This document shows positions 42,101 to 51,604 of a DNA stretch of 64,000 nucleotides, piece after piece. The stretch is from Salinimicrobium sp049680855 (GTDB taxonomy: Bacteria; Bacteroidota; Bacteroidia; Flavobacteriales; Flavobacteriaceae). The notes below the pieces were generated by a model, which saw only the letters and a list, made by a program, of their open reading frames with translations, was not told the origin of the DNA and made no database searches. The position numbers and the translations under genes are program-made. The stretch spans positions 248,001 through 312,000 of the forward strand of contig NZ_JBMPGS010000001.1 in assembly GCF_049680855.1 (NCBI RefSeq). The letters run 5' to 3'. How positions within the stretch are numbered: position 1 is the stretch's first letter; every line of letters starts with the position of its first letter.

Positions 42101-43171
42101 ATGAAAAAATTACTTTTCCTATTATCCCTTGCTGTTCTAACGGGATGCAATAATTCTGAAAATAAACCAGTAGTAACCGCTGAAGCTTCAGAAAATGAAC
42201 AAAACTCAAATGCTGATAACTTCGGGATCGTAATTCATGGTGGAGCCGGAACCATTCTCAAGGAAAACATGAGCGATTCCCTTGAGGCAGCCTACCAGGA
42301 GAAACTGGAAGAAGCGATTAGGACCGGTCATGAAATTCTTGCGAATGGCGGAACTGCTTTAGAGGCGGTTCAAAGGACGATCAATGTAATGGAGAATTCC
42401 CCGCTATTTAATTCGGGAAAAGGTGCGGTTTTTACCAATGCCGGCACCAACGAACTTGATGCGTCTATTATGGATGGAGAAACATTAAATGCCGGCGCCG
42501 TTGCCGGAGTGACGACTGTAAAGAATCCTATCAACCTGGCATATGAGGTGATGGTAAATTCTGAACATGTGATGATGGCCGGTAAAGGCGCCGAAACTTT
42601 TGCTAAAAAACAGGGTCTTGAACTGGTAGATCCTGAATATTTCTATACCGAAAACCGCTTTAAAAGCTTGCAGCGCATTAAAGATTCAGAAAAAACAGAA
42701 CTCGACCACGATGACCATAGATCGGCTTTTATTGATCCATATATTAAAGATTCAAAATACGGAACGGTTGGTGCCGCTGCTCTAGACAAGCATGGAAATC
42801 TTGCCGCGGGGACTTCTACCGGCGGAATGACCAACAAAAGGTGGGGCCGTATTGGCGACGCACCTATTATTGGCGCAGGAACTTACGCCAATAATAAAAC
42901 CTGCGCAGTATCAGGAACCGGTTGGGGCGAATTTTTTATTAGAGGTGTGGTCGCCTATGATATTTCTGCACTTATGGAGTACAAAGGTCTTAGCCTACAG
43001 GAAGCTGCAAGAGAAGTGATTCAGAAGAAAAACCCTGAATTGGGCGGCAACGGAGGAATTATTGCCATTGACGGCGAAGGCAATGTTGCAATGGAATTTA
43101 ATACCGCCGGTATGTATCGTGCCAGCATGAACAAAAATGGTGATTTGAAGATAGGGATCTATGAAAAATAG
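42101..43171 (+). CDS. Isoaspartyl peptidase/L-asparaginase, exported lipoprotein form
   Basis: This 356-residue N-terminal nucleophile hydrolase has a lipobox signal (LAVLTGC, Cys near 16), so it acts outside the cytoplasm. The core has VIHGGAGT, the autocleavage site GTVGAAALD with nucleophile T222, and GTSTGGMTNK and GAGTYA for substrate binding. It cleaves isoaspartyl peptides or asparagine after self-processing into two subunits. It stands alone. The N-terminal linker (residues 20-40) is Glu/Asn/Ser rich. Confidence 0.93.
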   Translation: MKKLLFLLSLAVLTGCNNSENKPVVTAEASENEQNSNADNFGIVIHGGAGTILKENMSDSLEAAYQEKLEEAIRTGHEILANGGTALEAVQRTINVMENSPLFNSGKGAVFTNAGTNELDASIMDGETLNAGAVAGVTTVKNPINLAYEVMVNSEHVMMAGKGAETFAKKQGLELVDPEYFYTENRFKSLQRIKDSEKTELDHDDHRSAFIDPYIKDSKYGTVGAAALDKHGNLAAGTSTGGMTNKRWGRIGDAPIIGAGTYANNKTCAVSGTGWGEFFIRGVVAYDISALMEYKGLSLQEAAREVIQKKNPELGGNGGIIAIDGEGNVAMEFNTAGMYRASMNKNGDLKIGIYEK

Positions 43172-43238
43172 ATTTTTCCAGCAACTTGGAAAAGTTCCTT
43201 AACAATCTCTTTTAACACAAGATTAAATTCTATATTTC

Positions 43239-43267
43239 TTGTATTTGAAGCCTCAGGTTTAGTTTTG
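43239..43267 (+). promoter_or_regulatory. Promoter of the phospholipase gene, -33 and -7
   Basis: TTG (43239-43241), 18 bases, then TAGTTTTG (43260-43267). The -7 box overlaps a TTG codon at 43265 that could be mistaken for a start. Confidence 0.6.
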
Positions 43268-43315
43268 CAGGTTGAACATACCTTGTTCTTAAATAAACCT
43301 TCCAAACTTTATAAA

Positions 43316-44155
43316 ATGAGGATTTCACTGCTGTTTTTATTCTTCACTGCATTTTTTTGCAGTAACTCGTTTTCTCAACAACTTTTTAGGGAACAAGTTG
43401 ATGATACTATTAGCAAAATGCCTTCCTTTTCCATGTATGAAGACAATTACATGGTTACAGGAGTGCCGCTCAACAAAGAAATAAACAAAGGATCGGCAGA
43501 TATTAAATACCAGATTAGTTTTAAACAGCTTCTTACCCGAAAAACCCTTCCGCTAGATTCTTATCTTTTTCTTACTTACACCCAAACTGCTTTCTGGAAT
43601 GTTTATGCGGCTTCAAGCCCTTTTGCTGAAATAAACTTTAATCCGGGAATTAGCCTGGGAAAACCCGTTTATAACAGCAAAGAACGTCTTATTGGAATGG
43701 CATTTTTGAATGCTCAGCATGAGTCAAATGGCAGGGACAGTATCTACTCCAGGAGCTGGAACAAGATTGCAATAAGCTTTCATGCCCGAATTAGTGACAG
43801 GATCAACATGAGCTTGGAAGGCTGGTATCCTGTTAGATATAAAAAAGACAACCCAGATCTTATGGAATATCTGGGCCCGGGAGAATTAAACTTCAGCTAT
43901 AATTTAGAACCTAAAAACCTGGCGCTCGAACTTATGCTTCGGAAAGGGCTTAACTGGGAATGGAAAGGAGCAGTTAAAATGCGTCTCCTATACCGGCCTT
44001 TTGAAATGCGCACCCATCGATTAACGCTGGAATGGTTTCATGGCTATGGAGAAAGCCTCATAAATTACAACAACTTATCAAGCATGATAAGAATAGGATT
44101 TCTTTTTCGGTCTGACGATTTAAATTTCTTAAAACCTGCACCCAACCAAATATGA
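43316..44155 (+). CDS. pldA: Outer-membrane phospholipase A
   Basis: From ATG 43316 the protein has 279 residues with a signal peptide (MRISLLFLFFTAFFCSNSFS). The catalytic triad of OMPLA is kept in order and spacing: H135 and S137 in AQHESNGRDS and N149 in SRSWNK. The rest alternates amphipathic strands of a 12-strand barrel. It removes acyl chains from phospholipids that reach the outer leaflet of the outer membrane. An upstream TTG at 43265 lies inside the promoter and is rejected as the start. Confidence 0.88.
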   Translation: MRISLLFLFFTAFFCSNSFSQQLFREQVDDTISKMPSFSMYEDNYMVTGVPLNKEINKGSADIKYQISFKQLLTRKTLPLDSYLFLTYTQTAFWNVYAASSPFAEINFNPGISLGKPVYNSKERLIGMAFLNAQHESNGRDSIYSRSWNKIAISFHARISDRINMSLEGWYPVRYKKDNPDLMEYLGPGELNFSYNLEPKNLALELMLRKGLNWEWKGAVKMRLLYRPFEMRTHRLTLEWFHGYGESLINYNNLSSMIRIGFLFRSDDLNFLKPAPNQI

Positions 44156-44311
44156 TGTATGATGTAAGAGCCTGAAAACTTTTAAAAATATTCTTAGATC
44201 AAAAGAAACTTGCAAAATTAACCACAGAGGAGAATTTCTAATTCACAAAGCCTAAGATGCCCAATAAAAAAATTATGGTTCATTTGGTTCGGATAATTCA
44301 GAACTAATCAG

Positions 44312-44319
44312 TAATTTTG
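44312..44319 (+). promoter_or_regulatory. -7 promoter box for the efflux operon regulator
   Basis: TAATTTTG matches TAnnTTTG, 21 bases before the ATG at 44341. A TTTG at 44283-44286 lies 25 bases upstream, slightly far for a -33 box. Confidence 0.5.
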
Positions 44320-44340
44320 CCGCTTCAGAAATAAAAGAAG

Positions 44341-44838
44341 ATGCAGAAAGAAGATTTAGAAATTCAAAAAAGAAGGCTCATAGAACAGTTAGGCGTGCAT
44401 TTGGAAGGAGAAAACCTTGCCCCCCTGGCTGCGCGAATATTCGCAACCTTAATTCTTACGGGTAAAAAAGGGATCACCTTTGAAGAATTGGTAAATGACT
44501 TATGTGCCGGCAAGAGTTCAATTTCCACCCACCTCGATCATTTACAGGCTACCAACCGGGTAAAATATTATACAAAACCGGGGGACCGGAAAAGATATTT
44601 CATCATTAACCCAGATCTAATGCTGAACATTATTGATGAAAAAATTAACAGGTGGGAAAATGAAAAGAAGATCCATATAGAAATTCAGCAGTATAAGAAA
44701 AGAAAGAACGAAATGTGCAGGGAAGATGAAGATTTCAAGTTCGATCTTGAATTTCAGGAAGATTTCCTCACTTTCCTTGAAGAAACCACTGCTGCAGTAC
44801 AAAAGTTTAAGTCTAAAATTTTATCAAGAAACAGCTAA
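44341..44838 (+). CDS. GbsR/MarR-family transcriptional regulator of the RND efflux operon
   Basis: This 165-residue protein has a winged helix-turn-helix at about residues 25-95 (TGKKGITFEELVNDLCAGKS then SISTHLDHLQATNRV and a KPGDRKRYF wing). A long C-terminal helix (about 100-160) probably forms the dimer. It is 20 bases before the efflux adaptor gene on the same strand, so it likely represses its own operon in response to a ligand; that regulation is inferred. Confidence 0.85.
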   Translation: MQKEDLEIQKRRLIEQLGVHLEGENLAPLAARIFATLILTGKKGITFEELVNDLCAGKSSISTHLDHLQATNRVKYYTKPGDRKRYFIINPDLMLNIIDEKINRWENEKKIHIEIQQYKKRKNEMCREDEDFKFDLEFQEDFLTFLEETTAAVQKFKSKILSRNS

Positions 44839-44858
44839 TCAACTCAAGAATCCATCAT

Positions 44859-45980
44859 ATGAAAAAACTAAGTTATATCGGTTTTATATTAAGCTCGCTT
44901 TTATTCGTCTCATGTCAGCAAAACCAGGGTGCACAGGCGGGAACAGGCCAGGGACCCGCGGGTTTTCCAGTTATTGAGGTCCCAACAAGAACAGTTACCG
45001 GTTATACCGCTTACCCCGTAAGCATTGAAGGTACAGTGAATAGCGCGGTACGAGCAAAGGTTTCAGGTTACATCACAGATGTTCTTATAGATGAAGGTCA
45101 AAAGGTAAACAAGGGGCAAACGCTCTTTAGACTCGAAACCGAATCTTTATCTCAGGATGCAGGTGCTGCAAGAGCCAACGTTAATGCTGCCCAGGTAGAA
45201 GTAGACAAACTTAAACCGCTCGTAGAAAAAGGCATTATTAGCCCTGTGCAACTCGAAACCGCGAAGGCGCGACTGGAACAGGCAAAAGCAAATTTGAACA
45301 GTATTTCTGCCAGCATTGGCTATGCCACCATTAAAAGTCCGGTAGACGGTTATGTAGGTGCCATTCCTTTTAGGGAAGGTGCTTTGGTAAGTCCGCAGGA
45401 TCCAACGCCGCTTACCACGGTTTCAGACATAGACGATGTTTATGCGTTTTATTCAATGAATGAACGAGATTACCTCAATTTCATTCAGAGCACCGAAGGA
45501 GAAACAATTTCAGAAAAAATCCAAAATTTCCCACCAGTAAGTCTGGAGCTTGTTAACGGTCAAATTTATGAACAGGAAGGTGAAATCCAAACGGTAACAG
45601 GACAGGTAGATCCTAACACAGGAACTGTTGGTTTTAGAGCAAAATTTCCTAACCCCAACCGAATTCTTTCCAGCGGGAACAGCGGAAGAATAAGAATTCC
45701 TAAGACTTATGAAAATGTTCCTGTCGTGCCCGAATCTTCTTCTTTTGAGCAACAGGGGAGAGTATATGTTTACGGGATACAGGGAGATACGCTTGCAGTT
45801 TCACGGGTTATTCAGGTTCGCGACAGGGTAGACAATCTCATTGTAGTTGAATCTGGCTTAGAACCCGGCGCTAAAATCGTCGCCAAAGGTGTAGGAAAGC
45901 TTCGAAACAATACACCTATCCAGCCGCAACCTGTTTCTTTCGACAGTATAGCCAATTCCATCAATCCTGTATTTAAATAA
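44859..45980 (+). CDS. RND efflux pump periplasmic adaptor (membrane fusion protein)
   Basis: This 373-residue lipoprotein (lipobox LLFVSC, Cys near 19) has the AcrA/MexA plan: beta-barrel ends, lipoyl halves around VSGYITDVLIDEGQKVNKGQ and IKSPVDGYVGAIPFREG. A helical hairpin (about 95-150, SLSQDAGAARANVNAAQVEV) lies between them. It bridges the inner-membrane transporter and the outer-membrane channel encoded next. Operon gene two of four. Confidence 0.94.
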   Translation: MKKLSYIGFILSSLLFVSCQQNQGAQAGTGQGPAGFPVIEVPTRTVTGYTAYPVSIEGTVNSAVRAKVSGYITDVLIDEGQKVNKGQTLFRLETESLSQDAGAARANVNAAQVEVDKLKPLVEKGIISPVQLETAKARLEQAKANLNSISASIGYATIKSPVDGYVGAIPFREGALVSPQDPTPLTTVSDIDDVYAFYSMNERDYLNFIQSTEGETISEKIQNFPPVSLELVNGQIYEQEGEIQTVTGQVDPNTGTVGFRAKFPNPNRILSSGNSGRIRIPKTYENVPVVPESSSFEQQGRVYVYGIQGDTLAVSRVIQVRDRVDNLIVVESGLEPGAKIVAKGVGKLRNNTPIQPQPVSFDSIANSINPVFK

Positions 45981-45987
45981 GTAAAAA

Positions 45988-48900
45988 ATGCTAAAAACAT
46001 TTATAGAAAGACCGGTATTATCAACGGTTATTTCAATTGTAATATTAGTTCTGGGGGTATTGGGGATTCTCACCTTACCTATTACTCAGTATCCGGACAT
46101 TGCCCCTCCTACAGTACAGGTTAGCGCCAACTATCCAGGTGCTAACGCCGCTACTGTTTTGGAGAGTGTGATCATTCCTATTGAAGAACAAATAAACGGG
46201 GTAGAGGGAATGGATTACATTACCTCTACTGCCAGCAACAACGGTAGCGCCAGCATTCAGGTGTTTTTTGACCAGGGTGTTGACCCAGATATTGCTGCGG
46301 TAAACGTTCAGAACCGGGTAGCGAGGGCAAGTCCGCTGTTGCCCAGGGAAGTGACACAATCAGGGGTTACTACGCAGAAGCAGCAAACCAGTTCGTTGAT
46401 GTTTTTCACTGTACTATCAGAAAATGAGGAATATGACGCCACTTTTATTCAGAATTACCTCAACATCAACGTTATTCCTGAACTAAAAAGGATCAACGGG
46501 GTTGGAGACGTAAGGGTTTTTGGTTCAAAGAACTACGCCATGCGTATCTGGCTGCAACCTGAAAGGCTGGCAGCGTATAACCTTATCCCTTCAGATGTTA
46601 TTGCAGCTATCAATGAACAAAGTCAGGAGGCTGCTGCAGGTTCTATAGGACAAAATGATGCTGAAGCCTTTGAATATGTACTAAGGTACAGCGGCCGGTA
46701 CAGTACCGAAAGTCAATACAATGACATCGTGATAAAATCCCTTGGTAACGGAAACTTCCTGCGCCTTGGAGATATTGCGGAAGTAGAATTGGATGCAGAA
46801 GGATACAGCGTTATCTCTTACACCAACGGTAACCCCGGGGTGAGTATGGCGGTTTATCAAACTCCAGGATCAAACGCGCAGGAGATCATTGAAAATATTC
46901 ACGCAAAACTGGACGAGCTATCTGGAAATTTCCCAACAGGTCTGGAAGTTATTGTAAATTTTGATACGAATGAATTCCTGAATGCTTCTATCTCAAAAGT
47001 GGTAATGACTTTAATAGAAGCCTTTTTACTCGTATTCCTGGTGGTATTTATATTCCTACAGGATTTTAGATCCACTCTTATTCCTGCGATCGCCGTACCG
47101 GTTTCGATTATTGGGACGTTCTTCTTTTTAAACCTTTTTGGTTATTCCATCAACCTGTTAACATTGTTTGCACTGGTGCTGGCGATTGGAATTGTGGTAG
47201 ATGATGCCATTGTAGTGGTGGAAGCCGTTCACGCCAAACTGGAAGAAGGTGCTAAAACAGCTCGCAAGGCTACTCATTCTGCCATGGAAGAAATAGCAGG
47301 AGCTATTGTTTCTATTACATTGGTGATGGCTGCAGTTTTTATCCCGGTAACTTTCATCACCGGTCCCACGGGGGTGTTCTATGAGCAATTTGGTGTTACT
47401 TTAATTGTTTCCATTGCAATTTCAGCCGTAAACGCTTTAACCCTCTCCCCGGCGCTATGTGCACTTTTGCTTAAGTCTCATGAAGAAAAAGGAGATCGAA
47501 AAAAGGGCTTTTTGCAACGGTTTTTTATAGGTTTTAATGTTGCTTTTGATGCCACTACCCGTAAATATGTGAATTCCCTGTCGTTTTTACATCGCCATAA
47601 ATGGATCACCGCATTCATAATATTAGCTTCCATAGGCGGTATATACTGGGCTTCAAACAATACGCCAACAGGTTTTGTACCCGATGAAGATCGCGGACTT
47701 GTTTTCGCAAGTATCGAGCTTCCCGCAGGAGCCTCTTTAGATAGAACCGTTGAAATCACTTCTGAATTAAGAAACCGTATCGAAGATGTCGAAGGCGTTC
47801 AAGCAGTTTCTATGGTAAACGGTTTTAGTTTAATTGGTGGTGCCGGTAGTAACTATGCCCTTGGATTCATTAAATTGGATCCATGGGATGAACGTGAAGA
47901 TGAAACTCTTTCTGCGGAAGCTATTACCGGGAAGTTCTTCCAGTTATCTGCTTCCATAAGCGATGCAAATATTATCTTTTTCCAACCTCCCAGTGTTCCC
48001 GGGTTTGGAGCTTCTTCAGGATTTGAAATGCAGGTGCTGGACAGGACAGGCGGTAGTTTTGCAGATCTCGACCAGGCGACTCAGCAGTATTTAGCTGAAT
48101 TATCTGCACGGCCAGAGATCTTATACGCACGTAGTTCATTTAATACCAATTACCCGCAGTACGAAATTAACCTGAATGTGCAGCAGGCAAAAGCTGCAGG
48201 GGTCGCAATAAGCGATATCTTCTCCACGCTTCAGGGCTATATTGGTAGTGTGTATGCGGCCGATTTCTCCAGATTTGGTAAGCAGTACCGGGTTTACATC
48301 CAGGGATTGCCAGAAGATCGCGCAACCGTAGATGACCTCAATTCTATGTTTGTTAGAAACAATCAGGGAGAAATGGCACCTATCACACAGTTTGTAACGC
48401 TGGAAAGAGTTTACGGCCCACAATCAGTAACGAGATTTAACCTGTTCAATTCGGCAGGTGTGAATGGAACCGCTGCTCCCGGATATTCTTCCGGAGACGC
48501 GATTGCTGCCGTACAGGAAGTAGGAACCGGTTCTTTGCCGGCAGGATTTGATATTGGATTTTCGGGACTTACGCGGGAAGAGATTTCCGCTGGGAATCAA
48601 ACTACTTTTATTTTCTTCCTGAGTATCCTGTTTGTGTTCTTTATTCTTGCTGCACAATACGAAAGTTATCTCCTGCCACTGGCTGTTTTACTTTCGCTGC
48701 CGGTAGGGGTTATGGGAGCATATTTAACGACAAATCTTTCGGGGCTACAAAACAACATTTATTTTCAAATTGCTCTCATAATGTTACTGGGTCTCCTTGC
48801 TAAAAATGCCATTTTGATCGTAGAATTTGCAATACAACGGCGCCGCGCAGGACATTCTATTATAGATGCGGCCATGGATGCGGCCAGAGTTCGATTGCGA

Positions 48901-49134
48901 CCCATTTTAATGACCTCTTTTGCATTTATAGTTGGTCTCCTCCCGCTGGTGTTCGCGAGCGGAACGGGAGCTGCTGGAAACCGTTCTATTGGAACGGGAG
49001 CCGTAGGAGGCTTACTGGTAGGAACTGTGATTGGAGTTTTTATTATTCCCATCCTTTTCATTCTCTTCCAGTGGCTACAGGAAAAAATAAGCGGAAAACC
49101 CGAAGCAATTACTGCAGAAAGTGATCATGCATAA
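45988..49134 (+). CDS. RND efflux transporter, AcrB/HAE1 type
   Basis: This 1048-residue protein is full length for the HAE1 family. It has the N-terminal helix MLKTFIERPVLSTVISIVIL, the proton relay D405/D406 in IGIVVDDAIVVVEAV, two periplasmic loops and a C-terminal half with PVGVMGAYLTTNLSG and LLAKNAILIVEFA. It exports drugs, bile-salt-like compounds or other hydrophobic molecules using the proton gradient. It is seven bases after the adaptor gene. Confidence 0.97.
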   Translation: MLKTFIERPVLSTVISIVILVLGVLGILTLPITQYPDIAPPTVQVSANYPGANAATVLESVIIPIEEQINGVEGMDYITSTASNNGSASIQVFFDQGVDPDIAAVNVQNRVARASPLLPREVTQSGVTTQKQQTSSLMFFTVLSENEEYDATFIQNYLNINVIPELKRINGVGDVRVFGSKNYAMRIWLQPERLAAYNLIPSDVIAAINEQSQEAAAGSIGQNDAEAFEYVLRYSGRYSTESQYNDIVIKSLGNGNFLRLGDIAEVELDAEGYSVISYTNGNPGVSMAVYQTPGSNAQEIIENIHAKLDELSGNFPTGLEVIVNFDTNEFLNASISKVVMTLIEAFLLVFLVVFIFLQDFRSTLIPAIAVPVSIIGTFFFLNLFGYSINLLTLFALVLAIGIVVDDAIVVVEAVHAKLEEGAKTARKATHSAMEEIAGAIVSITLVMAAVFIPVTFITGPTGVFYEQFGVTLIVSIAISAVNALTLSPALCALLLKSHEEKGDRKKGFLQRFFIGFNVAFDATTRKYVNSLSFLHRHKWITAFIILASIGGIYWASNNTPTGFVPDEDRGLVFASIELPAGASLDRTVEITSELRNRIEDVEGVQAVSMVNGFSLIGGAGSNYALGFIKLDPWDEREDETLSAEAITGKFFQLSASISDANIIFFQPPSVPGFGASSGFEMQVLDRTGGSFADLDQATQQYLAELSARPEILYARSSFNTNYPQYEINLNVQQAKAAGVAISDIFSTLQGYIGSVYAADFSRFGKQYRVYIQGLPEDRATVDDLNSMFVRNNQGEMAPITQFVTLERVYGPQSVTRFNLFNSAGVNGTAAPGYSSGDAIAAVQEVGTGSLPAGFDIGFSGLTREEISAGNQTTFIFFLSILFVFFILAAQYESYLLPLAVLLSLPVGVMGAYLTTNLSGLQNNIYFQIALIMLLGLLAKNAILIVEFAIQRRRAGHSIIDAAMDAARVRLRPILMTSFAFIVGLLPLVFASGTGAAGNRSIGTGAVGGLLVGTVIGVFIIPILFILFQWLQEKISGKPEAITAESDHA

Positions 49135-49143
49135 ATTAGAACA

Positions 49144-50544
49144 ATGAAAAATTCAAGAATATATAAAATAGTTTTAGTGCCTGCCGTTCTTATGTCACTG
49201 CAATCTTGCTTTGTGGCCAAAGATTATCAGCGCCCGGAAGTGGTAGAGACAGAATCATACAGAACAGATCTTCTACAGGAAGGTAATTCGAGCATGGCAG
49301 ATGTTTCCTGGAGAGAGCTTTTCACAGATCCTCTTCTCACTTCCTATATCGAAGAAGCACTGGAAAACAACATAGACATACGTGTTGCCCTTCAACAAAT
49401 TGAGGCGGCAGAAGCATATGTTAAACAGGGAAAAGCAGCCTATTTTCCTACTTTAAATGCAAATGCCCAGGTTACTCATCAGGAACTTTCCCGGAACAGC
49501 CAGTTCGCAGCATTGACAGGTGGTTCCATAGATCAATTCGATCTTTCGGCCAATCTTTCCTGGGAAGCTGATATTTGGGGAAAAATAAGAAGCAATGACC
49601 GTGCTTTTCAGGCTTCTTACCTACAGTCTGTAGCCGCGCACCAGGCTGTAAAGACAGATCTTATTGCCGATGTCGCTTCTTTGTACTTTCAGCTTCTAGC
49701 GTTGGATGAACAGAAGAGGATCACATTGCAAACTATCGAAAACAGGGAAAACAGCCTGGAAACCACCAGAGCTTTAAAAGAAGCCGGTAACCTTACTGAA
49801 GTGGGTGTAAAGCAAACTGAAGCTCAATTATACCGGGCGAGGGCTGTACTTGTGGATATCGAGAACAACATCAGGCTGCTGGAGAATGCCATGTCTATCT
49901 TACTGGGTGAGGCACCGCACAATATTGAGCGTACGAGCCTTGCCGTGCAGGATATGAATACCGACCTTAATGCCGGTGTTCCTGCGCAGCTTCTTAGGAA
50001 TCGTCCTGACGTGATTGCGGCCGAATATAACCTGATAAATGCTTTTCAACTTACGAATGTGGCGCGAAGTGAGTTTTATCCAAGTTTGAGATTGAGCGCT
50101 TCCGGCGGATTTCAAGCCCTTCAACTTGAGGATTGGATCAATGCTAATTCGCTATTTGCCAATGTTGTAGGTTCATTGGCCCAGCCTATCTTTAACAGGA
50201 GGCAAATAAGAACGCAATATGAAGTAGCCGAAGCACAGGAAGAGATCGCTTTTCTAAACTTCAGAAGGTCTCTTTTAATAGCGGCCCGTGAAGTTTCTGA
50301 TGCTTTGTACAGCCATGAAGCCGCCGTGGAAACTATAGAGCTCAAGACAAAGGAATTTGAGACTTATGATCTTGCCACCTCCTATTCCGAAGAACTGCTT
50401 AATAACGGAATGGCAAACTACCTGGAAGTGCTTACGGCAAGAGAAAATGCGCTTAACTCACGGCTGGAGCTTATAAATGCAGAATTGAACAGACTTTACT
50501 CCATCGTAGATTTATACCAGGCTCTTGGCGGAGGCTGGGAATGA
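49144..50544 (+). CDS. Outer-membrane efflux channel, NodT/OprM type
   Basis: This 466-residue protein has a lipoprotein-like start (MSLQSCFVAKDYQRPEV, with Cys near 22) and two OEP repeats. Key segments are DVSWRELFTDPLLTSYIEEA, LSWEADIWGKIRS and RNRPDVIAAEYNLINAFQ. It forms a trimeric channel through the outer membrane and periplasm for the RND pump. Last gene of the operon, followed by a terminator at 50577. Confidence 0.95.
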   Translation: MKNSRIYKIVLVPAVLMSLQSCFVAKDYQRPEVVETESYRTDLLQEGNSSMADVSWRELFTDPLLTSYIEEALENNIDIRVALQQIEAAEAYVKQGKAAYFPTLNANAQVTHQELSRNSQFAALTGGSIDQFDLSANLSWEADIWGKIRSNDRAFQASYLQSVAAHQAVKTDLIADVASLYFQLLALDEQKRITLQTIENRENSLETTRALKEAGNLTEVGVKQTEAQLYRARAVLVDIENNIRLLENAMSILLGEAPHNIERTSLAVQDMNTDLNAGVPAQLLRNRPDVIAAEYNLINAFQLTNVARSEFYPSLRLSASGGFQALQLEDWINANSLFANVVGSLAQPIFNRRQIRTQYEVAEAQEEIAFLNFRRSLLIAAREVSDALYSHEAAVETIELKTKEFETYDLATSYSEELLNNGMANYLEVLTARENALNSRLELINAELNRLYSIVDLYQALGGGWE

Positions 50545-50576
50545 TTTTTCATGATTGATTAGTTAGTTGTTGGTTT

Positions 50577-50609
50577 CTGCCCCGTCGCTTGTGATGGGGC
50601 AGTTTCTTT
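50577..50609 (+). terminator. Terminator of the RND efflux operon
   Basis: CTGCCCC (50577-50583) pairs with GGGGCAG (50596-50602), followed by TTTCTTTTT. It also lies at the end of the minus-strand YCII gene. Confidence 0.9.
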
Positions 50610-51125
50610 TTAAGGCAACTTCCCTCCTTTTGCTGTCCACCAGGGATGTACTTCCACTTCTAACCTTCCGGCCTTCACCATTGGGTCCTGGTTGGCGAGA
50701 CTATCGGCTTCAGCAGCTGTACGCGTATTGTAAACTGCTATTCCGCGAATATCTCCATCATCACCAAAGGGCCCAATAAGACTTGCGTAGCCTTCCTCTG
50801 CCATACGGGTTAAATATGCCAGGTGCTGTTGCTGAAGCGCTGCTGCTTCTGTAGAATCCTGGCTGCGATTCGCTCCTGTTTTCAGAAAGACCATGTAGTA
50901 TTGCTGCATCAAATAAGTTGTGTCGCCTTCCTGATAAGAAAAGACCTGGTAACCCTCATTTTTGAGTGCTTCTGCCAGTGAATCCTGTTGTTTAGCAAAT
51001 GATTGCACAGCGGCTTCTACTTTTTCAGGACCAGGAATGCCACGTGTATTTTCGGGATTTTCAGTTTTTTCCTCGCAAGAAGTAAAAAGGATCAAAAAAC
51101 CGAAAAGGGTAATCATATTCTTCAT
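50610..51125 (-). CDS. YCII-related lipoprotein
   Basis: This 171-residue protein has a lipobox (LILFTSC, Cys near 17). From about residue 70 it follows the YCII ferredoxin-like fold: YYMVFLKTGANRSQD, HLAYLTRMAEEGYASLIGPF, then a final DPMVKAGRLEVEVHPWW with the histidine common in the family. YCII domains bind or convert small molecules; the substrate is unknown. It overlaps the CYTH gene by four bases (ATGA). Confidence 0.82.
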   Translation of the reverse strand: MKNMITLFGFLILFTSCEEKTENPENTRGIPGPEKVEAAVQSFAKQQDSLAEALKNEGYQVFSYQEGDTTYLMQQYYMVFLKTGANRSQDSTEAAALQQQHLAYLTRMAEEGYASLIGPFGDDGDIRGIAVYNTRTAAEADSLANQDPMVKAGRLEVEVHPWWTAKGGKLP

Positions 51126-51595
51126 GATGATATCTTGTTATATGGATTCTTACAAAGGTATGAGTTATAATACTCCCGTTCACCGGTTACTTCCTTTCCC
51201 AGCCATGCAGGTTTTACAAATTCCTCATCTTCTGATGCAAGTTCTACTTCCGCCAGAAGAAGTCCTTCATTCAATCCGAAGAATTCATCTACTTCAAAAA
51301 TATGTTTTCCTGCTCTTACTTCATACCTCACTTTTTCAATAATGCCTGGTTCGCAAAGCTTCAGCAGAGCTTCGGCTTCGTTAAGAGGGATTTCCTTTTC
51401 CCATTCAAAACGGCTCATCCCACTCTCGCCAGACTTTCCTTTAATAGTCAAAAAAGCCTTTTCATTTCTCGTTCTTACCCGCACAGTTCTCTCCACATGC
51501 GAATTAAGATATCCCTGAGCGATTTTGGTTTTTCTAAATGCCTCCTTTTTAAAATCTTCAGAAAGCAGTAAAAATTTGCGTTCTATTTCCTGCAT
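51122..51595 (-). CDS. CYTH domain triphosphate-tunnel protein
   Basis: This 157-residue protein begins with the ExExK motif (E3, E5, K7 in MQEIERKF). Further tunnel residues appear in VRVRTRNEKAFLTIKG, RFEWEKEIP and LAEVELASEDEEF. It matches single-domain CYTH proteins that hydrolyse inorganic triphosphate or similar, with Mg2+ in the cytoplasm. The preference is unknown. It is followed by the YCII lipoprotein gene with an ATGA overlap. Confidence 0.9.
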   Translation of the reverse strand: MQEIERKFLLLSEDFKKEAFRKTKIAQGYLNSHVERTVRVRTRNEKAFLTIKGKSGESGMSRFEWEKEIPLNEAEALLKLCEPGIIEKVRYEVRAGKHIFEVDEFFGLNEGLLLAEVELASEDEEFVKPAWLGKEVTGEREYYNSYLCKNPYNKISS

Positions 51596-51604
51596 ATAAA
51601 TCGT

